Part shown: positions 9,499 through 18,792 of the stretch, piece after piece
Position numbering within the stretch: position 1 is the stretch's first letter
How the letters are laid out: every line of letters begins with the position of its first letter
Origin: Dyadobacter flavalbus
Lineage (GTDB): Bacteria; Bacteroidota; Bacteroidia; Cytophagales; Spirosomataceae
Length of the DNA: 56,181 nt
Reading direction: 5' to 3'
NCBI RefSeq assembly: GCF_006149045.1
Contig: NZ_VBSN01000032.1
Coordinates: 1 to 56,181, forward strand
Notes under the pieces: model-generated
Database searches by the model: none
What the model was told of the DNA's origin: nothing
The model's input: only the letters and a program-made list of their open reading frames with translations
Translations under genes and position numbers: made by a program

Positions 9499-10317
9499 TT
9501 ATTTAAGATGAAATACTAGCAAGGGAACATCAGTTTCCACCACTAATTTTTTAGTTATACTTGGATTGACAATGTACTGTTCCCAGAAGCCTCTTTCCCG
9601 GGTTGAAACAATCAGCAGATCAGCCTCGACCTGTTGACAATACTTTTTGATGCCCTCAATGACACCACTTTCTTTTTGAATGACAATATCACTGGCCGAA
9701 ATATCAAGTTCATTGATCATCTGCTGAACATACTGCTCATCCGGCTGGATATTAGGCTGCTCTAACGAACTGATTTTGATAAAGGTCAGTCTGGTACCTA
9801 GCTGTTCTGTTAATCTTTTTACCTGATGTAAAATATTGATTTCCTCGTATTCGAGCTGTGTTGCATATACCGCCCGTGTAAACTTAATAGTCTCTACCTG
9901 AGAAGGTACAACCAATACCGGACAGTAAGCATCCAGCGCAATACCGGTTGCTGAACTGCCGATCAGCTTATCCATAAAATTTCCTTGTCCGGTCCGGCCG
10001 ATTACAATAAGATCAGCTTTGATTTTCGAGGCCTGACTCAGGACCGATGTATGAATTCCATTAGATTCCCAGATTCCTTCTGCCTGGTAGCCCTCTATCT
10101 GCGCACCAATTACATATTCATTCAATAGTTGCTTATAGGAATTCTCCATGTCATCGCACACCTGCTCTGTACTTTCGGTTACTGGAATGGCAATGTTGGT
10201 TTGATAAGTATGCATAATAGCAAGTTCGGCTCCAGTTTTCAAAGCAATTGCTTTGGCAACTTGGATAATATGCTGTGAACTTTCAGAGAAATCTATGGGG
10301 ATCAGTATCTTTTTCAT
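9499..10317 (-). CDS. Tandem universal stress protein (UspA family)
   Basis: 272 residues with two Usp folds. The first (1-140) begins MKKILIPIDFSESS and carries the ATP-binding signature G-2X-G-9X-GS in GRTGQGNFMDKLIGSS (about 115-130). The second (about 145-272) ends VVETDVPLLVFHLK and has a degenerate nucleotide loop (STRERGFWEQYI). Such double-domain proteins are common in Bacteroidota and respond to growth arrest or oxygen changes; the partner is unknown. A perfect 11-bp inverted repeat lies 128 bp upstream. Confidence 0.9.
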   Translation of the reverse strand: MKKILIPIDFSESSQHIIQVAKAIALKTGAELAIMHTYQTNIAIPVTESTEQVCDDMENSYKQLLNEYVIGAQIEGYQAEGIWESNGIHTSVLSQASKIKADLIVIGRTGQGNFMDKLIGSSATGIALDAYCPVLVVPSQVETIKFTRAVYATQLEYEEINILHQVKRLTEQLGTRLTFIKISSLEQPNIQPDEQYVQQMINELDISASDIVIQKESGVIEGIKKYCQQVEADLLIVSTRERGFWEQYIVNPSITKKLVVETDVPLLVFHLK

Positions 10318-10444
10318 CGCAAATGAAAGTTAAAGTAAAGTTCTGACTTTGCATACCAGCAATGGCATGTGAAATTTTAGAAGATTTATTATCAAAACAG
10401 TGACCCTGCTCAGATCACTATGTATTTTGAGCTTTGCAGCTTTT

Positions 10445-10477
10445 CAAGTTAATGAGATATAAGAAATCATTAACTTG
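10445..10477. promoter_or_regulatory. Perfect 11-bp inverted repeat upstream of the stress-protein gene
   Basis: Arms CAAGTTAATGA (10445-10455) and TCATTAACTTG (10467-10477) are separated by 11 bp. The low GC content and absence of a T tract argue against a terminator. The position 128 bp before the divergent-facing start at 10317 suggests a dimeric regulator site, by inference. Confidence 0.35.
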
Positions 10478-10513
10478 CAAACTACCCGTATTAAGGTAAC
10501 GTTTCAAATCTGA

Positions 10514-10849
10514 TACCTGTTCCGCGTTAGGAATCAAGACCAGGCACTTGTTCGCGCAGTAAGCAAAACATCACACCGCTATTCGCTTCCTGAACAGTAT
10601 CTTAAATCGCTTTTGATACCCATTGAAAAGGAGTTTACTAAGCAGGTATTCAGAAAACATTACAAAGATGTTTTCTTTGATCTGTTAAATATTGCTGGCC
10701 AAAGCTATATAGTTGTAACAGCTAGAATGGCATTAACTGGCTAAAAAGTAGAAGTAGATATTTCAGGTCTTTCGTTGAGCTCAGGGGTTTTTGTGCTGAA
10801 AATCAGGTCAGAAGCTGCAATGGAAGTCATCAAGTTGCTGGTTACGAAC
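10514..10849 (+). pseudogene. Remnant with a type IX secretion (T9SS) C-terminal sorting domain
   Basis: One frame reads through FFDLLNIAGQSYIVVTARMA, then LTG, a TAA stop at 10742-10744, and then KVEVDISGLSLSSGVFVLKI and EVIKLLVTN with a proper stop. This is the layout of the type A sorting domain (..VDISGLSSGVYVLKI....KLVV.). The stop interrupts it and no large upstream coding region remains, so it is the dead tail of a secreted protein lost at the downstream edge of the PUL. Confidence 0.55.
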
Positions 10850-11040
10850 TAACCGGAATGTAAGGATTATCATCTTTTAAAATGAAAATATAAAAGCCGA
10901 GCACAATTTAAAACAAGCTGATTCTCTTACTTTCAAACTTAAATACTAAAATAAATATATGAAAGTTAGACAATTTTTCAATATCATTGATTTTGGAGAA
11001 AGATGGTCTACATTAAAAGCTTCGCCCAGGCATTTTCGCA
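10850..11040. other. Intergenic stretch at the downstream end of the PUL
   Basis: No convincing gene. A 41-codon plus-strand frame beginning at 10960 runs into the 3' end of the cytochrome gene on the opposite strand and is not recognised. No clear terminator for the PUL transcript was found here. Confidence 0.4.
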
Positions 11041-11042
11041 TC

Positions 11043-14003
11043 TCAGTTTCCCAGGTCACTCAGGTACCGCAGCAAATCGCGTAGCTCCTCCTCTGAGTAA
11101 TTATCCACCAGTCCTGACGGCATAAGCGAGCCGGTTTCCGTTTTGCTGACAATGATCTTTTTACTTAATACCTTCGGTTTTCTGGATTCCGTAGTTTCAA
11201 TTTGTATTTCTTCCGCATTCTCAAAAATCTTGATCCCCTGGATCAGTTCGCCGGTTTTCGTTTCCACCGCCACCCTGTTATAGCCCTCTTTCACATTTTG
11301 ATTGGGCCAGAGCACTTCTGAAATGATCTCCCTTGTAGAGAGACCTTTGCCAATAGCTGACAGATTGGGACCAATATTCCCGCCTTTTCCATTGATTGTG
11401 TGGCAGGATGCGCAGCTGGGATTAGCCATGTAAATCGCCTTCCCTTTTCCGGCATCTCCGGCTTCTTTAACTTGTTTTGAAAGCTTGTCCACATATTGCT
11501 GATCATAGTTTCTGGTCACAAGGTTTTTCACACCGGCCTGCTTGTTGAGCAAAGTTTTCAGCTCCGCCGCATTGATCCCTTTCACGGCAAGTACTTCCAG
11601 CATGAGTCCTGCCTTTTCTCTGGACAAGCTTTTTGTGGCTAAGGCTGTGGTGAGTGAGGCTATGCCACCCTTGCGTTCCAGAACCGGAGATAGAATTTCC
11701 TTGAATTCCGCAACCGAGCCGCCAAAAATACCAATTTCGTTGAGCGTGGCCTGGGTAGCGAGGCCAATATCCAGCATACTCAGGCTTTGCAATCCTGCAA
11801 GCCGGATCTGTCGGGGCGTTTGCGGATTTTTGACTAGTTTTTGTAAAATCGGTAAAGCTCCCCGCCCGTTCAGTTGTGCCAATGTTTGCAAACCTTCGGC
11901 GCGGAGAGACGCATCCTTTTGTCCATTGGAAACTAACGTTTGTATCGCTGGTGCAAGCGGTTTCAGCTTCCAGGCCCTGATCAGCCGTACCGCCGATTTG
12001 GCGACTTCTTTGTTATCCGGTCCCTCAAGAATGCTTTTTAATCTGTTCAATGAAACTTGCGTTACAGGCCGAGGTTCGGTCTTGGCAAGATGATCGAGCA
12101 AAACGGCATCATCGGCTACATTTGCAGGTTTTAGCACAAATTCAATATCCGAAGGTCCGCCCACCTTTGCCAGACTGATCAGCAAGCTTCGTTTTACTTC
12201 TTTTGACAACTCGTCCGAGATCAGTTTACGGTACATATCGGCAGTATACCACGTCGGCGGAATGACGCTTACAATGTAGGCCAGATGTGCGGGGTCTTTA
12301 AATGCAAGCATACCTTTTCTTAAAGCCGGCTCCCACTCCTGCTCCAATGCATAAACCGTTTTTTCCAATGCATAACGGATAAATTTATCAGTTGGTAAAT
12401 TAAGTATCTGGCCAGCGACAGCCATAGCCTCCGGCCGGTGTACATCACTGACAGCCACGAGCGCTTCAAGCCGCACTCTTGCCACGGGATCGTTGATCAG
12501 CGGCTCGAGAATGGCCAGCGGATTTTCCAGACGGTCGGCCCAGCGCCCGGCAACATGCGCGGCGTAGCCCCTGGCGCCCGGTTCTTCGCCTTTTGCCAAC
12601 CTTTGCAACAAATCTTCATTCACGATCTCGTGGCTTTCATATACATGGATTGCTTCCAGCAAATGATGTTCAAAATCTGCGTCCGCCGGGCTGAGTTTCG
12701 CAACCCAGTCAGTCAGCGGCTGGCTTACTTCCTCAAACGGGCGTTCGGCGAGAAGCTTTCTTACCTGGTATCGAACCCAGTGTTCTTTTGATTTGAGGTG
12801 ATCGAGTAAGGTAGGAACAGATTGTCCGGTGAGTACCGGAGGTGTAAGCAACGGTCGGCCAGTGGCTGTGATCCGCCAGATCCGTCCATGCGTTTTATCA
12901 CGGTCGGGATGTCGCATGGAAGCCTGGTAATGTCCAATAATCGGGTTATACCAATCGAGCACATACATTGCACCATCCGGCCCGATCTTGATATCGATCG
13001 GGCGGAAGCTGCGGCTGGACGAAGTCAGTATCGGGTCCAGCAATGTGGCCCTGTAGCCGGATGAATCCTCTGCCACGCGCATCCGCTCTACTTTGTTGTT
13101 ATAATAACCGGCAATCACAAAATCGCCCCACAGGTCTTTGGGTAAATGTTTGGTACGGACAATCTCAATGATTGAACCTTTGATTACCAGCTCTCCAATC
13201 GGCGGAAGCAATGCACGGTGGGTAGTGTTGACCATTCCCGGAACGGTATAAAAAAGCTCAGGATCATTGGCCTTGTGAAACATCTCGCCCCACTCGCCAA
13301 AGTTCATCCCCCAGGGATTTACGCTGGCCGTGGACCCGTCCAGAAATCCGTCGAGCCTGTTTTGCAATGGACGATACCTCCAAATCGAAGCACGATCCGC
13401 TTTCTTAATACCCCATGCCGTTTCAACCCGGCTGTAAATGCTGTGTCCCTGTGAAAAGAAAAGTTCGCCGCCCGGACTCCACAAAAAAGAATTGATCGTC
13501 TGGTGTGAATCGTGCGTTCCAAAACCGGAGAGCAATACCTTGCGGCTGTCTGCTTTGCCGTCATTGTCGGTGTCTTTGAGAAACACCAACTCGGTCTGCT
13601 CGCCGAGATAAACGCCGCCATGCCCAAGCTCAAAGCCCAGCGGAATGTTCAGCCCTTCTGCAAAAACCGATGAATAGTCTGCTTTCCCGTCCCCGTCTTT
13701 GTCTTCCAGGATCACCAGCTTGTCATTAGGATCTGAACCGGGCATCGGCTGCGGATAGGATGGGATCGTAAGTACCCACAAACGCCCTTTTTCATCCCAG
13801 CGCATTGCACAGGGGTCGGCGATTCCCAAGGTTTCCGACGCAAACAATTCAATTTTGTAGCCGTCGGCGATCTTGAAAGACGCCATTTCCGACTCCACCG
13901 AATTGTCGGGTTCGGCTGGCGCAACTGACATTAGATTTACCTGGGCAAAACTTGTGTAGGATAGTAAAAAAGCAAACGATATGAGGTATGATAGTCTTTG
14001 CAT
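11043..14003 (-). CDS. PVC-type haem-binding protein: beta-propeller dehydrogenase-like domain, HEAT repeats, cytochrome c domain
   Basis: I place the start at ATG 14003, because a Sec signal peptide begins there (MQRLSYLISFAFLLSYTSFA); an upstream start at 14051 would overlap the preceding gene. About 986 residues. Residues ~30-370 form a soluble-dehydrogenase-like propeller (MRWDEKGRLWVLTIPSYPQP, with Asp-rich DKDGDGKAD and DTDNDGKAD loops). The middle is helical HEAT-like. The C-terminus is a cytochrome c domain with CASCH (about residue 864) and a distal Met candidate in SLMPSG. Such proteins are periplasmic and are thought to oxidise sugars or alcohols and pass electrons on. Here it ends a PUL next to DUF1080 proteins, which suggests a sugar-oxidation step; that is inference. 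Confidence 0.88.
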   Translation of the reverse strand: MQRLSYLISFAFLLSYTSFAQVNLMSVAPAEPDNSVESEMASFKIADGYKIELFASETLGIADPCAMRWDEKGRLWVLTIPSYPQPMPGSDPNDKLVILEDKDGDGKADYSSVFAEGLNIPLGFELGHGGVYLGEQTELVFLKDTDNDGKADSRKVLLSGFGTHDSHQTINSFLWSPGGELFFSQGHSIYSRVETAWGIKKADRASIWRYRPLQNRLDGFLDGSTASVNPWGMNFGEWGEMFHKANDPELFYTVPGMVNTTHRALLPPIGELVIKGSIIEIVRTKHLPKDLWGDFVIAGYYNNKVERMRVAEDSSGYRATLLDPILTSSSRSFRPIDIKIGPDGAMYVLDWYNPIIGHYQASMRHPDRDKTHGRIWRITATGRPLLTPPVLTGQSVPTLLDHLKSKEHWVRYQVRKLLAERPFEEVSQPLTDWVAKLSPADADFEHHLLEAIHVYESHEIVNEDLLQRLAKGEEPGARGYAAHVAGRWADRLENPLAILEPLINDPVARVRLEALVAVSDVHRPEAMAVAGQILNLPTDKFIRYALEKTVYALEQEWEPALRKGMLAFKDPAHLAYIVSVIPPTWYTADMYRKLISDELSKEVKRSLLISLAKVGGPSDIEFVLKPANVADDAVLLDHLAKTEPRPVTQVSLNRLKSILEGPDNKEVAKSAVRLIRAWKLKPLAPAIQTLVSNGQKDASLRAEGLQTLAQLNGRGALPILQKLVKNPQTPRQIRLAGLQSLSMLDIGLATQATLNEIGIFGGSVAEFKEILSPVLERKGGIASLTTALATKSLSREKAGLMLEVLAVKGINAAELKTLLNKQAGVKNLVTRNYDQQYVDKLSKQVKEAGDAGKGKAIYMANPSCASCHTINGKGGNIGPNLSAIGKGLSTREIISEVLWPNQNVKEGYNRVAVETKTGELIQGIKIFENAEEIQIETTESRKPKVLSKKIIVSKTETGSLMPSGLVDNYSEEELRDLLRYLSDLGN

Positions 14004-14016
14004 GAAAATAAATTTA

Positions 14017-15579
14017 TCAGTTTTGTGTAACGAGCAGGTTTTGCTGTTCAAAAATGTGGTTTTCGGCTTCCAGGATTAGCGGCTGAAAACCTTTTACTTC
14101 TTCGGGAAAAATTCTTTTTTCGGTATTCTTCCAATCATGGCTGAAAGGCACCGTGGTGCGGTCGCCGCCCAGAAAAGCCCAGTTGCCGGGACGCCAGTAG
14201 CCAATCCAGAGCTGGTTTTTCGTCAAAATTTTTTTCCGTAAGGGTTCCAGTTTTTCGGTAATCCGATGTTGTATTCCCAGCTCCTGCACGATCACCTCAG
14301 CCGTAACTTTTTGCCCTTCCGGCGAAAGATGGACACCATTGAAAGTTAGCGAACCTGCCAGCGGAGACTTTTGCAGCGGGGTATACAGATCGATATATAA
14401 ATAACCTTCCTGAGTAGCCAGCTCTCTGATTGCCGCTGCATACTTCTCAACCGGGGCATTTATCAAAGGGTTTTGTGCCAGCTTACCCTGCCTGGAATTC
14501 AGGTTTTCGGGTTCGAACGGAATAGGTGAAAGCAAAATAATACGGCGCTTTCCTGTTTTGATCTCGGAAAGGAGCTTTTTATATGCATTGATAAATTCAG
14601 GTAATGCCGCTTCTCCCCACAGGGATTCCATTTGTCCAAACTGAATAAAAGCAACGTCAGCCCCAAGACTATCTAGATTCCTGGACCATTTTCCAAAACC
14701 AACGTCCCTGAATTGCTCGTAGGCCGTATCTCCGTCCCAGCCCAGGTTCCAGATGTGGAGCCTGGTGTGCGGGTTTGCAGCCATGAGCAACGTTTCAAGG
14801 TAGCAGTCCTTGCGCATGTTCACGATATTGGTACCACCGGCAAACACAATCACTTCATTTTCTTTAAATGTCAGCGACGATGATTTGCCGAGTGGTTTGT
14901 TCATTGGAAGTTTCAGCTCTTTAACCAGCTGCGCTTCGGTTAACCCGGCGAGTTCCACCTTCGGGTTATGTACTAACGAATTAATCTTATACCGGACAGT
15001 CTGCGCGTCGCCGGAGTGGATTTGCAAGGCGATATATCCCGACGGGTCACCGCCCGGATCTTTCACAGATACTGCCAGTTTTCCATTGATGGCAGTCCAG
15101 ATACGGTCGCCTGAAGCCAGGATTTCATATTTGTTCCACTGACCGGGTTTCACTGCCTTTTCACCCCGATCCGACCAATCGAGCTTTTCCCGTCCGTGTT
15201 CGTGGTAGAGCCGGCCCCATACATCCCTCCCCATATCAGCCTGATAACCAATTGACTGACCTGATGCGTCCGCTTTTTTAGACCGGAACTGGATCCCCGC
15301 ATTGCAATCGTTGCATTCCAAGAGTACATCCACATTCAAATAAAAATCGGCCACTTTTACATCCGACCACAAAAACTGGTTTTTCTCCACTTTCTGCGTT
15401 GCCCGGCCTACAATTGCACCGTCTTCAACCGCCCAGTACTGCATGTTAGCGGCTGACCAGCCGGTCAAGTCTTTTTTGTTGAAAAACGCGGTATCCGTTT
15501 TTTTCTGGGCAAAAACCTTGCAACCGATCAGGAGTAACAACACACTTATTAGCTTGGAATTAATTTTAAATGCTTTCAT
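14017..15579 (-). CDS. DUF1080 (3-keto-glycoside hydrolase-like) - SGNH-like fusion protein
   Basis: 520 residues. The signal region ends in LLLIGC (Cys20, possible lipobox) or in VFAQ. DUF1080 occupies ~30-208 (FFNKKDLTGWSAANMQYWAV; GIQFRSK; WNKYEI). An SGNH-like domain follows at ~240-440, but the GDS(L) block is GGTN (248-251), the GxND block is GQMES (315-319) and the last block is NGVH (414-417), so the catalytic Ser and Asp are absent while His417 remains. Some DUF1080 proteins cleave 3-keto-glycosides. The gene ends 13 bp before the cytochrome gene, so the two are probably translated together. Confidence 0.85.
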   Translation of the reverse strand: MKAFKINSKLISVLLLLIGCKVFAQKKTDTAFFNKKDLTGWSAANMQYWAVEDGAIVGRATQKVEKNQFLWSDVKVADFYLNVDVLLECNDCNAGIQFRSKKADASGQSIGYQADMGRDVWGRLYHEHGREKLDWSDRGEKAVKPGQWNKYEILASGDRIWTAINGKLAVSVKDPGGDPSGYIALQIHSGDAQTVRYKINSLVHNPKVELAGLTEAQLVKELKLPMNKPLGKSSSLTFKENEVIVFAGGTNIVNMRKDCYLETLLMAANPHTRLHIWNLGWDGDTAYEQFRDVGFGKWSRNLDSLGADVAFIQFGQMESLWGEAALPEFINAYKKLLSEIKTGKRRIILLSPIPFEPENLNSRQGKLAQNPLINAPVEKYAAAIRELATQEGYLYIDLYTPLQKSPLAGSLTFNGVHLSPEGQKVTAEVIVQELGIQHRITEKLEPLRKKILTKNQLWIGYWRPGNWAFLGGDRTTVPFSHDWKNTEKRIFPEEVKGFQPLILEAENHIFEQQNLLVTQN

Positions 15580-15626
15580 GAATACATATTTATAAATTAA
15601 TACAGTATGGATTAGTAGCTTGTATT

Positions 15627-15690
15627 CTACGTCAGTTCCGGATTGATGATGATTTCGCCTACCGGAATCAAATGATGCAGTTCTCTTTCG
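15627..15690 (-). pseudogene. SusD C-terminal tail left between PUL genes
   Basis: Directly after the glycosidase stop, in another frame, the minus strand reads RELHHLIPVGEIIINPELT and then a stop (TAG, 15627-15629). This is the terminal SusD motif (PIP..EI..NP.L.QNPG). Only about 20 codons remain. It implies that a second SusC/SusD pair, or a PUL boundary, once lay here and was deleted, joining the DUF1080-SGNH/cytochrome pair to the present operon. Confidence 0.5.
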
Positions 15691-17727
15691 CTACCGTAGC
15701 AAGAATGCAACTCTGTTATGATTTTTACCAATTGTATTTACAATCAGCTTCTCGCCTTTGTAAATTTTTGTAATTACTTTATTATCCCCTGTGAGTTCCA
15801 GTTGTATTGATACAATAAGGTCACCAAGGTGGAGATTACGAAGCGTCAATTTCGGTAAGTGCTGGCTTAGTTGCGGAGTGATGCTAAATGAACAAAACCC
15901 GGTTTGTTCAAGTCCAAGCAGTCCTTCCAGAAAGATCCTGCAATACAATGCACTTTCCGCAGACAAATGCCGCATGTCGTTTTCAGGATAAGCCTCGACA
16001 GCATACGGTACATGATCACCTAAAAGCCTTTTCTGGGAAAATGACACAAGTTTTTCAAGAGATTTATCCAAAAAACCTGCTTTAAACAGCCCACGAAACA
16101 TGTAAAGTGTACCTCGGTCCCAGAATACATCCTGACCCTTTTTGTCTGGATTGAGTTCTACCAGGATGCCATTTTCTGTCCACAATTTATCGAGCAACGC
16201 TGTTGCGGTTGCCTCGGCGCGGGTATTGATTCCCATGGCCAAAGGCAGGCAGATCCAATGTCTGAGCCGCTCGCTTCCTTCATAGTACCGGTATGTGTCA
16301 AGTCCCTCTATATGATGACCGAAATGGCTTTCAATGCTTTTTTCCAGATCTCGCCGATGTTGCTCATACTGTTTTGACAAGCTTTTGTATCCCAGCTCCT
16401 TTGCCAAGACGGAACCATATTTCAAGCCTCCGTAATAGAGCGAACTGGTTGCAAGATTGGCATCTCCGGTTGGGATTCGCCCTTCCATTTCATCTGTTTG
16501 TGAGCGTACAACTCCGTGTTCGTTTAACTTGCTGTGACAGTAAGCAAGCGACCATTCAACCAGTGGCCACAATTCTTTTGCTGCCTCCCGATCGCCCGTG
16601 CGCAGCAGATACAGCGATGTTCCGTAAGCTATCATAGCCGCGTCGCCCCGATCTTTATTGGAAGACTGGATATCACCTTCAATCTCGAAAGAATAGGGAA
16701 TCGGATTGCTTGCTGACGGAATGTTTTGCAGGAATTTCCGATAAGCATTGCGGGCAGCGACAATGCCTTTTTCATAACCTAGCAAAGGAAAGAACGGGCC
16801 GCTGTATTCAACCTGATCGTTTGCCCAAACACCAAGGTAGTAGTTACCCCCGCCAGGGGAATGCACAAGACCCATTTTAGAATTGAAAATACTTTCAGCA
16901 GCCCGGATCTTTGAAAAATAAAACAATCTATCAAGTACATGATTACCAGTTTCCAAAACCAAGTTTTGGCGCATGGATCGAAGAAATTCGTTCCGCTCTA
17001 AAGCAGCCTTTTTGTAATTGAACCCCTCGGCTGACTCATTGTCAATGGCAGCCGCAAAGTATAATCCAAAGCTGTAAGACTCGTTTGCAGCTAAATCTAT
17101 TTGCCCGCCCGCGTCGCTGTACACGTGAATGTGATATGCACCTTTGTATCCGTCGAGCGTCGTTTTGTAAGTTGTGTTGCCCGTTCTTAATTGTTTACTG
17201 TTTTTGCCAACATTCGTCAGCGTCCATTGCTCGACAAAAAGCCTTTCGGTCATGGAAGGAAACAATGTCCGGGTAAGCCTGATATCATTGACAGGTGTGT
17301 GATAAATAATCAGTTTCCCTTCTATCCCAATTGAATCAACTTCTTCGAAAACGATTGTTTTCTGGCCATCGGCAATACTTGGCTCGATCTCTGATCCGTA
17401 GGTCTGACGCAGGTAAGCCCGGTACTTTTGCCAGCTTACTCCATTGGTCCGGTCGTAGGTACGTAATTGTGGGAAAATGATATCGCGTTTAAGGGTAAGC
17501 TGGCGCTTTTTATTGATAGTATAATGGATAATCCCGGAAACATTGCTTCCCGACATTTCTATATTATCACCATGCGCAAGTCGCTGCTCACTGCTTACAT
17601 TCCAGACGATACCGCCGTCAGCCGCTATTTTCCAGAAATCGGAGGCGGGCAGTGATTGTGCAAATCCCGAAGGAGAAAGGATATGCGCTACAAATACTAT
17701 CGCTATGCTTCTGATTGAATTGATCAT
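15691..17727 (-). CDS. Six-hairpin (alpha/alpha)6-barrel glycosidase-like protein
   Basis: About 678 residues from ATG 17727 (a GTG at 17730 is also possible). Signal peptide (INSIRSIAIVFVAHILSPSGFAQ region), a beta-sandwich N-terminal half (~25-270), and a helical toroid (~275-600) with GLVHSPGGGNYYLGVWANDQ, then FEIEGDIQSSNKDRGDAAM and HWICLPLAMGINTRAEATA. The build is that of six-hairpin glycosidases (GH78/GH95/GH63-like clan). WANDQVEY and the NKDRGDAAM region supply acidic catalytic candidates. The exact family and substrate are not assignable by eye. The start overlaps the CE2 gene stop (TGATG), which indicates translational coupling. Confidence 0.75.
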   Translation of the reverse strand: MINSIRSIAIVFVAHILSPSGFAQSLPASDFWKIAADGGIVWNVSSEQRLAHGDNIEMSGSNVSGIIHYTINKKRQLTLKRDIIFPQLRTYDRTNGVSWQKYRAYLRQTYGSEIEPSIADGQKTIVFEEVDSIGIEGKLIIYHTPVNDIRLTRTLFPSMTERLFVEQWTLTNVGKNSKQLRTGNTTYKTTLDGYKGAYHIHVYSDAGGQIDLAANESYSFGLYFAAAIDNESAEGFNYKKAALERNEFLRSMRQNLVLETGNHVLDRLFYFSKIRAAESIFNSKMGLVHSPGGGNYYLGVWANDQVEYSGPFFPLLGYEKGIVAARNAYRKFLQNIPSASNPIPYSFEIEGDIQSSNKDRGDAAMIAYGTSLYLLRTGDREAAKELWPLVEWSLAYCHSKLNEHGVVRSQTDEMEGRIPTGDANLATSSLYYGGLKYGSVLAKELGYKSLSKQYEQHRRDLEKSIESHFGHHIEGLDTYRYYEGSERLRHWICLPLAMGINTRAEATATALLDKLWTENGILVELNPDKKGQDVFWDRGTLYMFRGLFKAGFLDKSLEKLVSFSQKRLLGDHVPYAVEAYPENDMRHLSAESALYCRIFLEGLLGLEQTGFCSFSITPQLSQHLPKLTLRNLHLGDLIVSIQLELTGDNKVITKIYKGEKLIVNTIGKNHNRVAFLLR

Positions 17728-18764
17728 CACCAGTTTTTCAATTTTTTGATATAAGGTATTAAACCATTTGCCATATGCTGATGCTCTTTCAGGTTCTGGT
17801 GCCAGTCGCTGCCATTGGCATCAATGGACCCGAAATCAAAATAATGCACTTTCTTGTCGGCGGGCGCAAATCGGGACTGAACCGACCTGATATATGATTG
17901 AAAAGTCGATGTGCTGTCTCCCGGCAGGTTCGGCCCCGATGCACAAATGATATCAGCGTCAGAATATTGGCTCCGTAGCTTTTTTACAAAAGCAATGTAA
18001 GTATTGACAAAGAGAGCACTGTCAAGTGTTTTGACAAGATCATTCGCTCCAAGCTCAATGACAACCACATCGGGCTGATTGGCTGCATAATCCCATTGCG
18101 CATTGCTTCCGGCTACAATCTCGTCATACAATTTAGGCTGAACGAAATCTTTATTTCCATCATATGACTGGAGCATCCCAATACCCGATCTGCATATCGC
18201 CACGTAATTTGCATTCAACTTTTTGGCTACCAGCGCACCATAGGCCAGGTCCGCATTTTCGGTTTCGTATTTAAAATGTTCTTCCCGGCTTTTGCCCTCG
18301 TTTCCATAGCCGCAAGTCAATGAATTTCCTATGAACTCAATCGTCCTGGTAATTCGCGGCAATGGGTATAATGTTTTACCCGGGTCAATTATAAATCCTT
18401 CAAAAGTAGTAGTGCCGCCGTGCGACTCCGTACGCCGGGTGATAGTAATGCGATGCGCTTTGTCGGGAAGGTCGCGGGCAAGCTGGTAAATGCCGGACGA
18501 ATCTGCTGATTCCAGCTTGAAGAGCTGATCGTCAATGCGGACATTGAACCAGTTACGCAGACTATCGTCCTTCAATTTAATAGCAATCGAAGTCCCCATA
18601 AAACCGGCACTGATCGTGCAACCGGAATACATAAAGCGTGGGTTAGCCCGATCCGAAAAATCAAATCTTCCCGTATAACGGATCGATTTGTCATCAGCGC
18701 GAACCAACTGTGTAGGTTCTGCAACAGGCTGAAGGAACAGCAAAAATAAAATGAACAGGATCAT
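17727..18764 (-). CDS. CE2-type SGNH carbohydrate esterase
   Basis: 345 residues. Signal peptide 1-~20 (ILFILFLLFLQPVAEP). The N-terminal jelly roll (~25-130) and SGNH domain (~140-345) match carbohydrate esterase family 2. Catalytic features are intact: GNSLTCGYG with Ser148, ELGAND with Asn241, and GSDWH with Asp320 and His322. CE2 enzymes remove acetyl (sometimes ferulate) groups from plant polysaccharides in the periplasm. It sits between a DUF1080 protein and the glycosidase, 28 bp after the former. Confidence 0.88.
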   Translation of the reverse strand: MILFILFLLFLQPVAEPTQLVRADDKSIRYTGRFDFSDRANPRFMYSGCTISAGFMGTSIAIKLKDDSLRNWFNVRIDDQLFKLESADSSGIYQLARDLPDKAHRITITRRTESHGGTTTFEGFIIDPGKTLYPLPRITRTIEFIGNSLTCGYGNEGKSREEHFKYETENADLAYGALVAKKLNANYVAICRSGIGMLQSYDGNKDFVQPKLYDEIVAGSNAQWDYAANQPDVVVIELGANDLVKTLDSALFVNTYIAFVKKLRSQYSDADIICASGPNLPGDSTSTFQSYIRSVQSRFAPADKKVHYFDFGSIDANGSDWHQNLKEHQHMANGLIPYIKKLKNW

Positions 18765-18792
18765 TACTGATATATATTAAAAAATTTGGCGT

